Shown: positions 35,012 through 43,181 of the stretch, in pieces
How the letters are laid out: each line of letters begins with the position of its first letter
Position numbering within the stretch: position 1 is the first letter of the stretch
Notes under the pieces: model-generated
What the model saw: only the letters and a program-made list of their open reading frames with translations
The model's database searches: none
What the model was told of the DNA's origin: nothing
Made by a program: the position numbers and the translations under genes
From: Nocardioides sp. W7
GTDB lineage: Bacteria; Actinomycetota; Actinomycetes; Propionibacteriales; Nocardioidaceae
Assembly (NCBI RefSeq): GCF_022919075.1
Contig: NZ_CP095078.1
Span: forward strand, 744,001 to 808,000
Direction: 5' to 3'
DNA: 64,000 nt

Positions 35012-36627
35012 GGGATCAGCACACCAGGGTTGAGGATCCCCGTCGGATCCAGGTCGGCCTTGACCGCCCGCAGCACGGACACGCCCAGCTCGCCGATCTC
35101 CGCGGCCAGCCACGGCCGGTGGTCGGTGCCGACCGCGTGATGGTGGGTGATGGTCGCGCCGGCGGCGACGATCGCGTCGCTCGCCGCCGCCTTCGCCGCG
35201 CGCCACTGGGCGACCGGGTCCTCGGCCTGCTTCGCAGCGACGGTGAAGTAGAGCGAGCAGCCGGTCTCGTAGACGTGGGACACGTGGCACAGCACCAGCG
35301 TGGGCGACCCGAGGGACGTCTCGAGCGCGGCCTTGACGTCGGCGTAGAGCCGCGGCACCTCGGACCAGAAGGTGGCGGTCTCCAGGGTCTCGACGAGCAC
35401 GCCGACGTCGAGCAGCGAGTCCCGCAGGTACGGCGCGTGGAAGCGGCCGTGCGCCCAGGCCCGACCCGGCTCCTCGCCCTGCGGAGTGCCGCCGAGCCCG
35501 CCCAGTACCGCGGTGACCGCGGCCCGCTTGGCCGCGACCGCGTCCGGCTCACCCTCGTAGCCGGTGATCATCAGGCACCCGCCCGTCTCGGTGGTCGAGC
35601 CCTCCACGCCGGTGGTCGAGCTCGTCGGGACCCCGATCGAGTCCGGCCGGGCCAGGTTGATCCCGGTCTCGGCCTCGTCGGAGAGCCGCAGCACGGTCGG
35701 CAGCAGGCCGGCCTGGGCGAGGGTGCGCATCGCGTGGCGACCGGCGTCGAAGGACGGCCAGCGCCAGCCCTCGTAGACCTTCTCGACGGGCAGCGGGCGG
35801 ACCCGGACGGTGACCGCGGTGATCACGCCGAAGGCCCCCTCGGAGCCGAGCAGCAGCTGCCGCAGGTCCGGACCGGCGGCGTTGGCGGGTGCGCTGCCGA
35901 GGGCGAGCTCGCCGCGCGGGGTGGCGGCGCGCAGGCCTACGACCAGCGCGTCGAAGCGCCCGTAGCCCGCGCTGGACTGGCCCGAGGACCGGGTCGCGGC
36001 GAAGCCGCCGATCGTGGCGTGCTCGAAGGACTGCGGGTAGTGGCCCAGCGTCAGCCCCTCGGCCGCCAGCAGGGCCTCGGCCTCCGGGCCCCGCAGACCC
36101 GGCTCGAGGGTCGCGGTCATCGAGACGTGGTCGACGGCCAGCAGCCGCTTCATCCGGATCAGGTCGAGCGAGACGACCCCGGCGTACCCGTCCCGGCGCG
36201 CGGCGAGACCCCCCGTCACCGACGTACCGCCGCCGAACGGCACCACCGCGAGGTGGTGCTCGACGGCGAGGGCGAGCACCGCGGCGACCTGCTCGTGGCC
36301 GTCGGGGCGGACCACGACGTCCGGGGCGTCGGACAGGTCGCCCGCCCGCTGCCGGAGCAGGTCGGGCGTGGACTTGCCGCGGGTGCGCAACCGGCGGGTG
36401 AGGTCGTCGGTGAGCACGTGCTCGGTGCCGAGCAGCTCCCGGAGCCCGGCGAGCACGGCGGGCGCCAGCCTCGAGGGAGGTACGACGACCTCGGTCGCCG
36501 CGGGCCGCTCCGCCAGCCCGAAGACCAGCTCGACGAGCCCGCGCGCGGACTCGGGCAGCGGCGCGGCCTGGGCCGGGTCGCCCCAGCGGGACGGGTGCAT
36601 CTCCGGGACGGGCGGCAGGGGCTCCAT
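35008..36627 (-). CDS. AGPS-like FAD-binding oxidase (alkyl-DHAP synthase family)
   Basis: A 539-residue VAO-type flavoprotein. The FAD motif PFGGGTSVTGG is near residue 130; CHVSHVYETGCSLYFTV and the histidine triad in ITHHHAVGTDH (His495-497) match alkyldihydroxyacetonephosphate synthase, which swaps the acyl group of acyl-DHAP for a fatty alcohol in ether-lipid synthesis. Related D-lactate and glycolate oxidases lack the triad. A roughly 18-residue Ser/Thr-rich insert (PTSSTTGVEGSTTETGG, near 335) is encoded by two in-frame GGTGGTCGAG repeat cores. Neighbours are a GlpD-like oxidase and a lipid kinase, which fits glycerolipid work. Confidence 0.8.
   Translation of the reverse strand: MEPLPPVPEMHPSRWGDPAQAAPLPESARGLVELVFGLAERPAATEVVVPPSRLAPAVLAGLRELLGTEHVLTDDLTRRLRTRGKSTPDLLRQRAGDLSDAPDVVVRPDGHEQVAAVLALAVEHHLAVVPFGGGTSVTGGLAARRDGYAGVVSLDLIRMKRLLAVDHVSMTATLEPGLRGPEAEALLAAEGLTLGHYPQSFEHATIGGFAATRSSGQSSAGYGRFDALVVGLRAATPRGELALGSAPANAAGPDLRQLLLGSEGAFGVITAVTVRVRPLPVEKVYEGWRWPSFDAGRHAMRTLAQAGLLPTVLRLSDEAETGINLARPDSIGVPTSSTTGVEGSTTETGGCLMITGYEGEPDAVAAKRAAVTAVLGGLGGTPQGEEPGRAWAHGRFHAPYLRDSLLDVGVLVETLETATFWSEVPRLYADVKAALETSLGSPTLVLCHVSHVYETGCSLYFTVAAKQAEDPVAQWRAAKAAASDAIVAAGATITHHHAVGTDHRPWLAAEIGELGVSVLRAVKADLDPTGILNPGVLIP
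35590..35620. repeat. Two GGTGGTCGAG repeat cores inside a coding sequence
   Basis: GGTGGTCGAG at 35590-35599 and again at 35611-35620, 21 bp apart and so in the same frame. They are the reverse complement of the CTCGACCACC core seen at 14645 and 56078. They encode the extra Ser/Thr-rich loop of the AGPS-like protein. Confidence 0.6.
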
Positions 36628-36630
36628 GAG

Positions 36631-36665
36631 TTACAATGTGACATATGACGTCACTTCGTCACAAT
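36631..36665. promoter_or_regulatory. Operator candidate between agps-like and tetR genes
   Basis: Only 17 bp separate the two divergent ATGs. The stretch has GTGAC-N7-GTCAC (36638-36654) and a further GTCACAA, which pairs with an upstream TGTGAC half. A TetR dimer bound here would cover both starts. Confidence 0.5.
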
Positions 36666-37247
36666 CCGGAGCCCGGGGCGGGTCCTCGCGACGGGTATCT
36701 CGACGCCGCCCGCGCCTGCATCCTCGACGTCGGCTGGCGACGCACCACCCTCACCGAGGTCGCCCGGCGGGCCGGGGTGTCGCGGATGACGATCTACCGC
36801 ACCTGGTCGGACATGCCGCAGCTGCTCGGCGACCTGATGACCCGCGAGTGGACCGCCGTGGTGCACGCGGCCGTCGCCGCCGAGGACCCGGAGCAGCCGG
36901 CCGTCGACCGGCTCGTCGCCGGCGTGGTCGGCACCGTCCGCGCGCTGCGCGAGAACGAGCTGTTCGTGCGGATCGTCGAGCTCGACCCCGAGCTGATCCT
37001 GCCCTACCTGCTCTCCCGGCGCGGCCGCTCGCAGGACCTGATCCTGGACATCACCACCGAGGCGGTCCGCGCCGCCCAGGCCGCCGGCGAGGTCCGCGCC
37101 GGCAACCCCGTCGCCCTCGCCCGCGGCGTGCTGCTGGCCGCCCACGGCTTCGTGCTCTCGGCGCACACGATGGTCGACGACCGGGTCAGCGAGGCCGAGC
37201 TCGACGCCGAGCTGACCACGCTGATCACCCGGGCGCTGCGGCCATGA
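36645..37247 (+). CDS. TetR family regulator of the glycerolipid module
   Basis: A 200-residue TetR-type regulator: helix-turn-helix at about 20-65 (TLTEVARRAGVSRMTIYRTW) and a helical ligand domain. ATG at 36645 sits inside the operator candidate. Divergent from the AGPS-like gene and overlapping the GlpD-like gene by ATGA, so it is placed to control both arms. Confidence 0.85.
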   Translation: MTSLRHNPEPGAGPRDGYLDAARACILDVGWRRTTLTEVARRAGVSRMTIYRTWSDMPQLLGDLMTREWTAVVHAAVAAEDPEQPAVDRLVAGVVGTVRALRENELFVRIVELDPELILPYLLSRRGRSQDLILDITTEAVRAAQAAGEVRAGNPVALARGVLLAAHGFVLSAHTMVDDRVSEAELDAELTTLITRALRP

Positions 37248-38794
37248 GCCAGACCGGCACCCGGATCGTCCCCGGCCTCGACGGCGCCCCCGAGAGCGTC
37301 GACCTGGTGGTCGTCGGGCTCGGCGTCACCGGCGCCGGCGTCGCGCTCGACGCGGTGGCCCGCGGCCTGTCGGTGCTCGCCGTCGACGCCCACGACCTCG
37401 CCTTCGGCACCTCGCGCTGGTCCTCCAAGCTCGTGCACGGCGGACTGCGCTACCTCGCCAACGGCCAGGTCGGGGTCGCCCACGAGAGCGCGGTCGAGCG
37501 CGGCGTCCTGATGGAGGTCACCGCACCCCACCTGACCCGCCCGATGCCGTACGTCGTGCCGTTCGACTCCAGCGTCGGCCGGCTGATGGCCGGGATCACC
37601 CGGGCCGGGATGTGGGCCGGCGACGGGCTGCGCCGCGGGGCCCGCACCGACCACGAGACGCTCCCGCGCCCGCGCCGTCTGAGCACCACCGAGACCCTCC
37701 AGCTGGCCCCGGCGCTGCGTCGCTCGGGCCTGCGCGGCTCGATGATGGCCTGGGACGGCCAGCTCGAGGACGACGCCCGGCTCGTCATCACGCTCGCGCG
37801 CACGGCTGCGTCGTACGGCGCCCACGTCCGCACCCGCGCCCGGGTGCTGAGCGCCACCGGCACCCGCGTCGAGCTGCGCGACGAGACGGTCGACGGGCGC
37901 GGCGCGACCCGCACCGTCTCCGCACGGGCCGTCGTCAACGCCACCGGCGTCTGGGCCGACACGCTCGCGGCCGAGGTGAGCCTGCGGCCCAGCCGCGGCA
38001 CCCACCTGGTGCTGCGCGCCGACTCCGCGCCCGGCCTGCGCGCGGCGGTCTTCTGCCCCGTGCCGGGCGCGACCAACCGGTTCGTGATGGTGCTGCCCCA
38101 GCCCGACGGCACGCTGTACGTCGGCCTCACCGACGAGCCGGCCGACGGGCAGGTGCCCGACGTGCCGCAGCCGACCGAGCCCGAGATCGGCTTCCTGCTC
38201 GACGTCGTCTCCGCCGCCTTCGCCCGGCCGCTGCACCGCGGCGACGTCGTCGGGGCGTACGCCGGGCTGCGGCCGCTGCTGCACGCCCCGGACGGCTCGA
38301 CCGCCGACCTGTCGCGGCGGCACGCGGTGCTGACCGGCCCCACCGGGCTGCTGACCGTGGTGGGCGGGAAGCTGACGACGTACCGCCGGATGGCCGAGGA
38401 CGCCGTCGACGCCGCCGTGGCCCAGGCGGGCCTCGACGCCGCCCCGTGCCGCACCGCTGCGCTGCCGCTGCTCGGCGCCGCCCCGCGACGGGTGCTCGCC
38501 GAGCTGGAGGAGCCGGCCCGGCTGGTGCGCCGCTACGGCACCGACGCCGCCCTGGTGCTGCACAGCGCGCGCACGGTCAGCGGCCTCACCGACGACGAGC
38601 TGCTCGCGCCGATCGCCGACGGGGTCCCGGTCACGCTCGCCGAGCTGCTCTTCGGCATCACCCACGAGGGCGCCCTCGACGTCGACGACCTGCTCGACCG
38701 GCGTACTCGCGTGGGCCTGGTGCCGGCCGACCGGCGGCTCGCCGTACCAGCCGCGGAGCGGGCCCTGGAGCTCTGCGCGTCGTCCCTCAGCTGA
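37244..38794 (+). CDS. glpD: Glycerol-3-phosphate dehydrogenase/oxidase (GlpD-like)
   Basis: A 516-residue FAD-dependent glycerol-3-phosphate dehydrogenase. The FAD motif VVGLGVTGAGVALDAVARG spans residues 22-40; FGTSRWSSKLVHGGLRYL near 53 is the GlpD signature, and GGKLTTYRRMAEDAVDAA near 375 the second. It oxidises glycerol-3-phosphate to DHAP and feeds electrons to quinone. DHAP is the backbone of ether-lipid precursors, which links it to the AGPS-like gene across the shared regulator. Confidence 0.88.
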   Translation: MSQTGTRIVPGLDGAPESVDLVVVGLGVTGAGVALDAVARGLSVLAVDAHDLAFGTSRWSSKLVHGGLRYLANGQVGVAHESAVERGVLMEVTAPHLTRPMPYVVPFDSSVGRLMAGITRAGMWAGDGLRRGARTDHETLPRPRRLSTTETLQLAPALRRSGLRGSMMAWDGQLEDDARLVITLARTAASYGAHVRTRARVLSATGTRVELRDETVDGRGATRTVSARAVVNATGVWADTLAAEVSLRPSRGTHLVLRADSAPGLRAAVFCPVPGATNRFVMVLPQPDGTLYVGLTDEPADGQVPDVPQPTEPEIGFLLDVVSAAFARPLHRGDVVGAYAGLRPLLHAPDGSTADLSRRHAVLTGPTGLLTVVGGKLTTYRRMAEDAVDAAVAQAGLDAAPCRTAALPLLGAAPRRVLAELEEPARLVRRYGTDAALVLHSARTVSGLTDDELLAPIADGVPVTLAELLFGITHEGALDVDDLLDRRTRVGLVPADRRLAVPAAERALELCASSLS

Positions 38795-38866
38795 GGGAAC
38801 GATGAGTTTTTTCCTCGACCCCGGTCGGTACGGCGAGGCAGACTGGACGACTCGAGGGGACAGACC

Positions 38867-39898
38867 ATGACGGCAGCGACGACCCTGGCGGTGACCAAGC
38901 AGGTGACGAGCAGCGAGCTCGACGACTTCCCGACCCTCACCGAGCGCTACCAGCGCGAGCTGCTCGCGCACTGCTACCGGATGAGCGGCTCGGTGCACGA
39001 GGCCGAGGACCTCGTCCAGGAGACCTTCCTGCGGGCCTGGAAGGCCTCCGCCGACTTCCAGGGCCGCTCGTCGGTCCGCACCTGGCTCTACCGGATCGCG
39101 ACCAATGTCTGCCTGACCAACCTGGAGGGTCGGCCGCGCCGGCCCCTCCCCACCGGCCTCGGTACGCCCGACGCCCTGGCCGGCGACGCGCTCGAGGCCA
39201 ACAACGAGATCGCCTGGCTGGAGCCGGTCCCCGACGCCGCCGTCGTGGTGGCCGAGCGGGACTCGATCCGGCTCGCGTTCGTGGCCGCCCTCCAGCACCT
39301 GCCGGCCCGCCAGCGGGCGGTGCTGATCCTGCGGGACGTGCTGCGCTGGTCGGCCGCCGAGACGGCCGAGGCGCTCGAGACGACCACGGCCGCGGTCAAC
39401 TCCGCGCTGCAGCGCGCCCACGCCCAGATCCGGGACCGCGGGCTGACCGAGGAGAGTCTGCAGCCCGACCTGTCGCCGGAGCAGCAGCGGCTGTTGGAGC
39501 GCTACGTCGAGGCGTTCTGGCGCAAGGACATCGACCAGATCGTCAGCCTGCTCACCGCCGAGGCCGTCTGGGAGATGCCCCCGTTCACCGGCTGGTACGT
39601 CGGCGCCGCCACCATCGGCGAGCTCATCGACACCGCCTGTCCAGGCGGCAGCTACGACATGCCGATGCTCGCGACGCGGGCCAACGGGCAGCCGGCGTTC
39701 GGGCTGTACATGCGCACCCCCGACGGGCACTTCGTGCCGTTCCAGCTCCAGGTGCTCCAGCTCGACGGCGACCAGGTCAAGCACGTGCACGCGTTCTTCG
39801 ACGCCACCCTGTTCACCCGCTGCGGGCTCCCCGCGGAGCTGCCGGCCGACTACGAGCCGGCGCCGCGCGCCGTCGCCGAGAGCCCGGCTCCCCGGTGA
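38867..39898 (+). CDS. ECF sigma factor with SnoaL-like C-terminal domain
   Basis: A 343-residue extracytoplasmic-function sigma factor. Region 2 is at about 27-95 (RYQRELLAHCYRMSGSVHEA, EDLVQETFLRAW), region 4 at about 135-190 (LPARQRAVLILRDVLRWSAA), and a SnoaL/NTF2-like domain from about 205 (RYVEAFWRKDIDQIVSLLTA). Such C-terminal fusions replace a separate anti-sigma in self-regulated ECF groups like SigG/SigJ types. The following DinB-like gene overlaps by GTGA and may be a redox or metal partner. Confidence 0.88.
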   Translation: MTAATTLAVTKQVTSSELDDFPTLTERYQRELLAHCYRMSGSVHEAEDLVQETFLRAWKASADFQGRSSVRTWLYRIATNVCLTNLEGRPRRPLPTGLGTPDALAGDALEANNEIAWLEPVPDAAVVVAERDSIRLAFVAALQHLPARQRAVLILRDVLRWSAAETAEALETTTAAVNSALQRAHAQIRDRGLTEESLQPDLSPEQQRLLERYVEAFWRKDIDQIVSLLTAEAVWEMPPFTGWYVGAATIGELIDTACPGGSYDMPMLATRANGQPAFGLYMRTPDGHFVPFQLQVLQLDGDQVKHVHAFFDATLFTRCGLPAELPADYEPAPRAVAESPAPR

Positions 39899-40446
39899 CC
39901 CCGCGGCTCGACGACGCCGTCGAGCTGCTCGACCGGTCGCTCGCCTTCACCTGCGTCGCCCTCGCCGGCGTCGGCGCGGACGACCTGGAGCGGCCGACCC
40001 CGTGCAGCCGCTGGTCGCTCGGCTCCCTGCTCGCCCACATGGACGACGCGCTCGACGCGTTCCTCGAGGCCGCCGAGGGTGCGGTCGCGGTGACCCCGCC
40101 GGCGCCGGCGCCCGATGTCGTGGGCACCCTGCGTGGGAAGGCCGGTGCGCTGCTCGGCGCGTGGGTCCGGGCCTGTCCGGGCGACGTCCTGGTCGGCGAC
40201 GCCGCGCTCGCCGGCCCGGTGCTGGTCACGGCGGCCGCCCTGGAGATCACCGTGCACGGCTGGGACGTCGGCCAGGCGACCGGCCGCCCCCGCCGGGTCC
40301 CCGACGAGCTCGCCGAGGGCCTGCTCGCAGCGGCCGGATCGCTCGTCGCCCCCCGGGACCGGGGCGTCCGGTTCGGACCGGCCCGCGACGTGCCGCCCGA
40401 CTCGCCGGCGGACGTGCGTCTCCTGGCGTTCCTGGGCCGTACCTGA
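39895..40446 (+). CDS. TIGR03086-type DinB-like protein coupled to the sigma factor
   Basis: A 183-residue mycothiol-dependent maleylpyruvate-isomerase-like protein. The metal-binding His candidates are in SLGSLLAHMDDALDAF near 45 and ALEITVHGWDVGQATG near 120; a Cys (PTPCSRWSLG) precedes the first. GTG at 39895 overlaps the sigma stop (GTGA), so the pair is translated together. Zinc- or thiol-based sensing upstream of the sigma factor is a reasonable guess; an enzyme role is equally open. Confidence 0.75.
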   Translation: MTPRLDDAVELLDRSLAFTCVALAGVGADDLERPTPCSRWSLGSLLAHMDDALDAFLEAAEGAVAVTPPAPAPDVVGTLRGKAGALLGAWVRACPGDVLVGDAALAGPVLVTAAALEITVHGWDVGQATGRPRRVPDELAEGLLAAAGSLVAPRDRGVRFGPARDVPPDSPADVRLLAFLGRT

Positions 40447-40513
40447 CTGGTCCACCCGGACCGATTCCTGGGTTCCGGTCCAGCCGCCGCACGCCGTTCC
40501 TAGGCTCTCCCCC

Positions 40514-41515
40514 ATGCGCTCGCCCGAGGTTCCCGACGAGGCTGACCTCGCAGACGCCCTGCCCTCGGCCCTCGTCAGCGTCCGGGCGGGTCGGATCCGG
40601 GAGGGCCTGGCGGCGCTGACCGCCCTGCGCGCGCACCCGGTCGCCGCCGTCGACCCCGTCGCCGGTGGCCTGATCGCCGCCGCGCTCCTGGACTGCCGGC
40701 TGGCCCGCGGCGACGTCGGCGAGGCGATCGTCGTCGGTGGCGACCTCGACGCGCTCCTCGAGCTCCCCGGTCCGCCGGGCGCCCTCGCTCACCACGCCCG
40801 CGGGGAGCTGACCACCGTGCTCGGCCAGGACGAGCTCGCCGTCGAGCACTTCACCACCGCCGGCGAACGGCTGGCCGAGACCGAGGCGCTGACCGACCCC
40901 ACGCTCGTTCCCTGGCGCGCGAGCGCCGCCGTCGCCCTGGTCCGCGTCGGCCGGCACCGCGAGGCGGTCGCGCTGGCCGAGGAGTGGCGCGGGGTGACCG
41001 CGGCCTCCGGGTCGCAGTACGCCCACGCCCACGCGCTGCGCACCCTCGCGATCGTCGGCGTCGGCGGCGACCGGGTGGTGCTGCTGCGGGAGGCCCGCGC
41101 GACGCTCAGCGGGGTGGTCGCCCGGCGGCTCGCCGCCCAGATCGACACCGACCTCGCGGGCCTGCTGCTGCTCGACCCGACCGGCGCCGGCACCGACGAG
41201 GCCCGGGACCTGCTCCGCTCCGCCGAGGAGTACGCCGGTCTCGAGGAGCTCTGGCCGCTCCAGGGCCGGGTCCGCCGGCTGCTCGACCGGATGGGCGAGC
41301 AGCCGCACCGGGTGCGGTCCGAGGCGATGGCGACCCTCACGGCCGCCGAGCGACGCGTCGCGCTGCTCGCCACCGAGGGGCTCACCAACCGGCGGATCGC
41401 CGAGGAGCTGGTCGTGACCGTGAAGGCCGTCGAGTGGCACCTCTCGCACATCTACCGCAAGCTCGGCATCGCCTCGCGCTCCCACCTCGCCAGCACCCTC
41501 GGCACCCCCGTCTGA
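40514..41515 (+). CDS. LuxR-type regulator with helical-repeat N terminus
   Basis: A 333-residue regulator. The N-terminal 260 residues are Ala/Leu-rich helical pairs, TPR-like, and the C terminus (TLTAAERRVALLATEGLTNR, AVEWHLSHIYRKLGIASRSH) is a LuxR helix-turn-helix. It is like the C-terminal part of LAL regulators without the ATPase. A TAGGCT -10-like box lies 9 bp before the ATG, so the transcript may be leaderless. Target genes unknown. Confidence 0.82.
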   Translation: MRSPEVPDEADLADALPSALVSVRAGRIREGLAALTALRAHPVAAVDPVAGGLIAAALLDCRLARGDVGEAIVVGGDLDALLELPGPPGALAHHARGELTTVLGQDELAVEHFTTAGERLAETEALTDPTLVPWRASAAVALVRVGRHREAVALAEEWRGVTAASGSQYAHAHALRTLAIVGVGGDRVVLLREARATLSGVVARRLAAQIDTDLAGLLLLDPTGAGTDEARDLLRSAEEYAGLEELWPLQGRVRRLLDRMGEQPHRVRSEAMATLTAAERRVALLATEGLTNRRIAEELVVTVKAVEWHLSHIYRKLGIASRSHLASTLGTPV

Positions 41516-41594
41516 ACCGTCCCCTTTTCATTCATCGGCGCCCAGAACGCCGGAAAATCAGCGCTCCTGGGCCTTGAGGCGCATACTCGAGTCG

Positions 41595-41816
41595 ATGACC
41601 AACTCTCCCGGGGCGAAGCGCAGACACCTCGCCAGCAGTCCCTTCAAGCCCGACCCCGAGCCTGTGATCGAGGACTTCGCCGTCGGCGACCGCGTCTCGC
41701 ACGACCGCCACGGCCTCGGCCGGGTCATCGCCGTGCACGCCAGCGGCGTGACCGTCGACTTCGGTGACCAGACCCTGCACCTGCGCAGCCCCTTCCCCGG
41801 GATGTCGACCCTCTAG
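41595..41816 (+). CDS. 73-aa protein with a CarD/UvrD-tail-like Tudor domain
   Basis: A small actinobacterial protein. Residues about 30-65 (FAVGDRVSHDRHGLGRVIAV, then VTVDFGDQTLHL) have the SH3/Tudor pattern found in the RNA-polymerase-binding part of CarD and at the UvrD/PcrA C terminus. It may bind RNA polymerase, by analogy. The start ATG at 41595 follows a TACTCG -10-like box; an ATG seven codons earlier is possible. Its stop overlaps the MFS stop on the other strand as CTAG. Confidence 0.75.
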   Translation: MTNSPGAKRRHLASSPFKPDPEPVIEDFAVGDRVSHDRHGLGRVIAVHASGVTVDFGDQTLHLRSPFPGMSTL

Positions 41817-43126
41817 GCCTCCACGGGCTCCTCGTCGCGCAGCGGGTGCGCGAGCTCGTCGGCGGGGAGCCGGCCCGCCACGGTCGCGACCACGGCGGCC
41901 ACGACGGGCACCAGGCCCGCGATCAGGAACGTCGTGCGCAGGCCGATGGCGTCGCTGACCGGTCCGGCGAGCGCCATCGACACCGGCATCAGGCTGATCG
42001 AGACGAAGAAGTCCAGCGAGGCGACCCGGCCGAGCATGTGCGGCGGGACCCGCCGCTGCAGCAGCGTCCCCCAGATCACCATCGGGAACGCGAACATCGC
42101 GCCGAAGACGAACGCCGCCGCGACGAGCACCCACACCTCGGTCGCCATGCCCATCGCGATCAGGGGCAGGCAGCCGATCCCCCAGCCGAGGTTCATCACG
42201 GTGAGGTAGCGCCGCGGCAACCGCACCGAGGCCATCGCCAGTGACCCGACGGCACCGCCGATGCCGAACGCCGCCATCACCATCGCGTGGTCACCGGCGT
42301 CGCCGCCGAGCTTGTCCTTGATCAGGAACGGCACCAGCACCTCGAACGGGCCCATGATCGAGAGCACCAGCAGCGACGCGAAGAGCAGCGTGGCCAGCAG
42401 CCACGGGGTACGGACCATGTAGCCGAAGCCCTCGCGCATGTCGATCAGCGCCGACGTCACCGGGTGGCGTGGCACCGCCTCGGGGTCGAGCTCGCGGCGC
42501 ACCGGCGTCAGCGGCACCGCGGTGAGCGCGAGCAGCCCGGCCAGGCTGGCGACCGCGGCGACCGAGAGGGCCGCGCCGGGCGAGACCGCCCCGACCACGG
42601 CTCCGGCGACACCGGGGCCGACGGCCTGCCCGACCGTCGGGCGGACCATGCCCTCGAAGCCGTTGACGGCGAGCAGGTCGCGCTCCTCGACCAGTGCCGG
42701 AAGCCAGGCGGAGTACGCCGGGTAGTAGAACGCCATCGCCGCGCCGGTCACGAACGACACCGTGGCGAGGTGCCAGAGCCGGGTCGCGTCGGAGATCGAG
42801 AGGGCGGCCACCAGGCCCATGCCGGCCAGCTCGACACCCGCCACCACCAGCAGGATCAGCTTCTGCGGCACCCGGTCGGCCACGACGCCGCCCAGCAGCG
42901 CCGGGAGCAGCACGCCCACGGCGGCCGCGGTCGAGACGGCCGAGAGCTGGCCGGGCCCGCCGCCGATCCGGATCACCTCCCAGACCAGCCCCACGATCCA
43001 GACGCCGGAGGCGAAGGTCGAGAGCACCAGCGCGAGCGCCAGCCTGCGGTACGCCGGGTTGCGGAACGGCGTCAGCGCGCGGGGCAGCGACCGCCCAGGC
43101 GGTGTCCGGGTCTGCTGCTCGGTCAT
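41813..43126 (-). CDS. MFS transporter (EntS-like exporter)
   Basis: A 437-residue major facilitator with about 12 membrane helices. GVVADRVPQKLILLV near 85 is the loop 2-3 motif, and the central cytoplasmic loop (about 195-215) splits two six-helix halves. EntS-like exporters of this type expel siderophores or drugs; the substrate here is unknown. It converges on the 73-aa gene, the two stops sharing the palindrome CTAG at 41813-41816. A CGGTGGCCACCG palindrome (43154-43165) is just upstream of its start. Confidence 0.85.
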   Translation of the reverse strand: MTEQQTRTPPGRSLPRALTPFRNPAYRRLALALVLSTFASGVWIVGLVWEVIRIGGGPGQLSAVSTAAAVGVLLPALLGGVVADRVPQKLILLVVAGVELAGMGLVAALSISDATRLWHLATVSFVTGAAMAFYYPAYSAWLPALVEERDLLAVNGFEGMVRPTVGQAVGPGVAGAVVGAVSPGAALSVAAVASLAGLLALTAVPLTPVRRELDPEAVPRHPVTSALIDMREGFGYMVRTPWLLATLLFASLLVLSIMGPFEVLVPFLIKDKLGGDAGDHAMVMAAFGIGGAVGSLAMASVRLPRRYLTVMNLGWGIGCLPLIAMGMATEVWVLVAAAFVFGAMFAFPMVIWGTLLQRRVPPHMLGRVASLDFFVSISLMPVSMALAGPVSDAIGLRTTFLIAGLVPVVAAVVATVAGRLPADELAHPLRDEEPVEA

Positions 43127-43181
43127 CGGGTCCTCCGTGACGACCCAGTCTGGCGGTGGCCACCGACACTCTCCACCGATT

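Noticed and set aside
35008..36627. D-lactate or glycolate oxidase call for the FAD enzyme
   Set aside because: The histidine triad THHHAVG and the SHVYETG segment fit the AGPS group better, though activity is untested.
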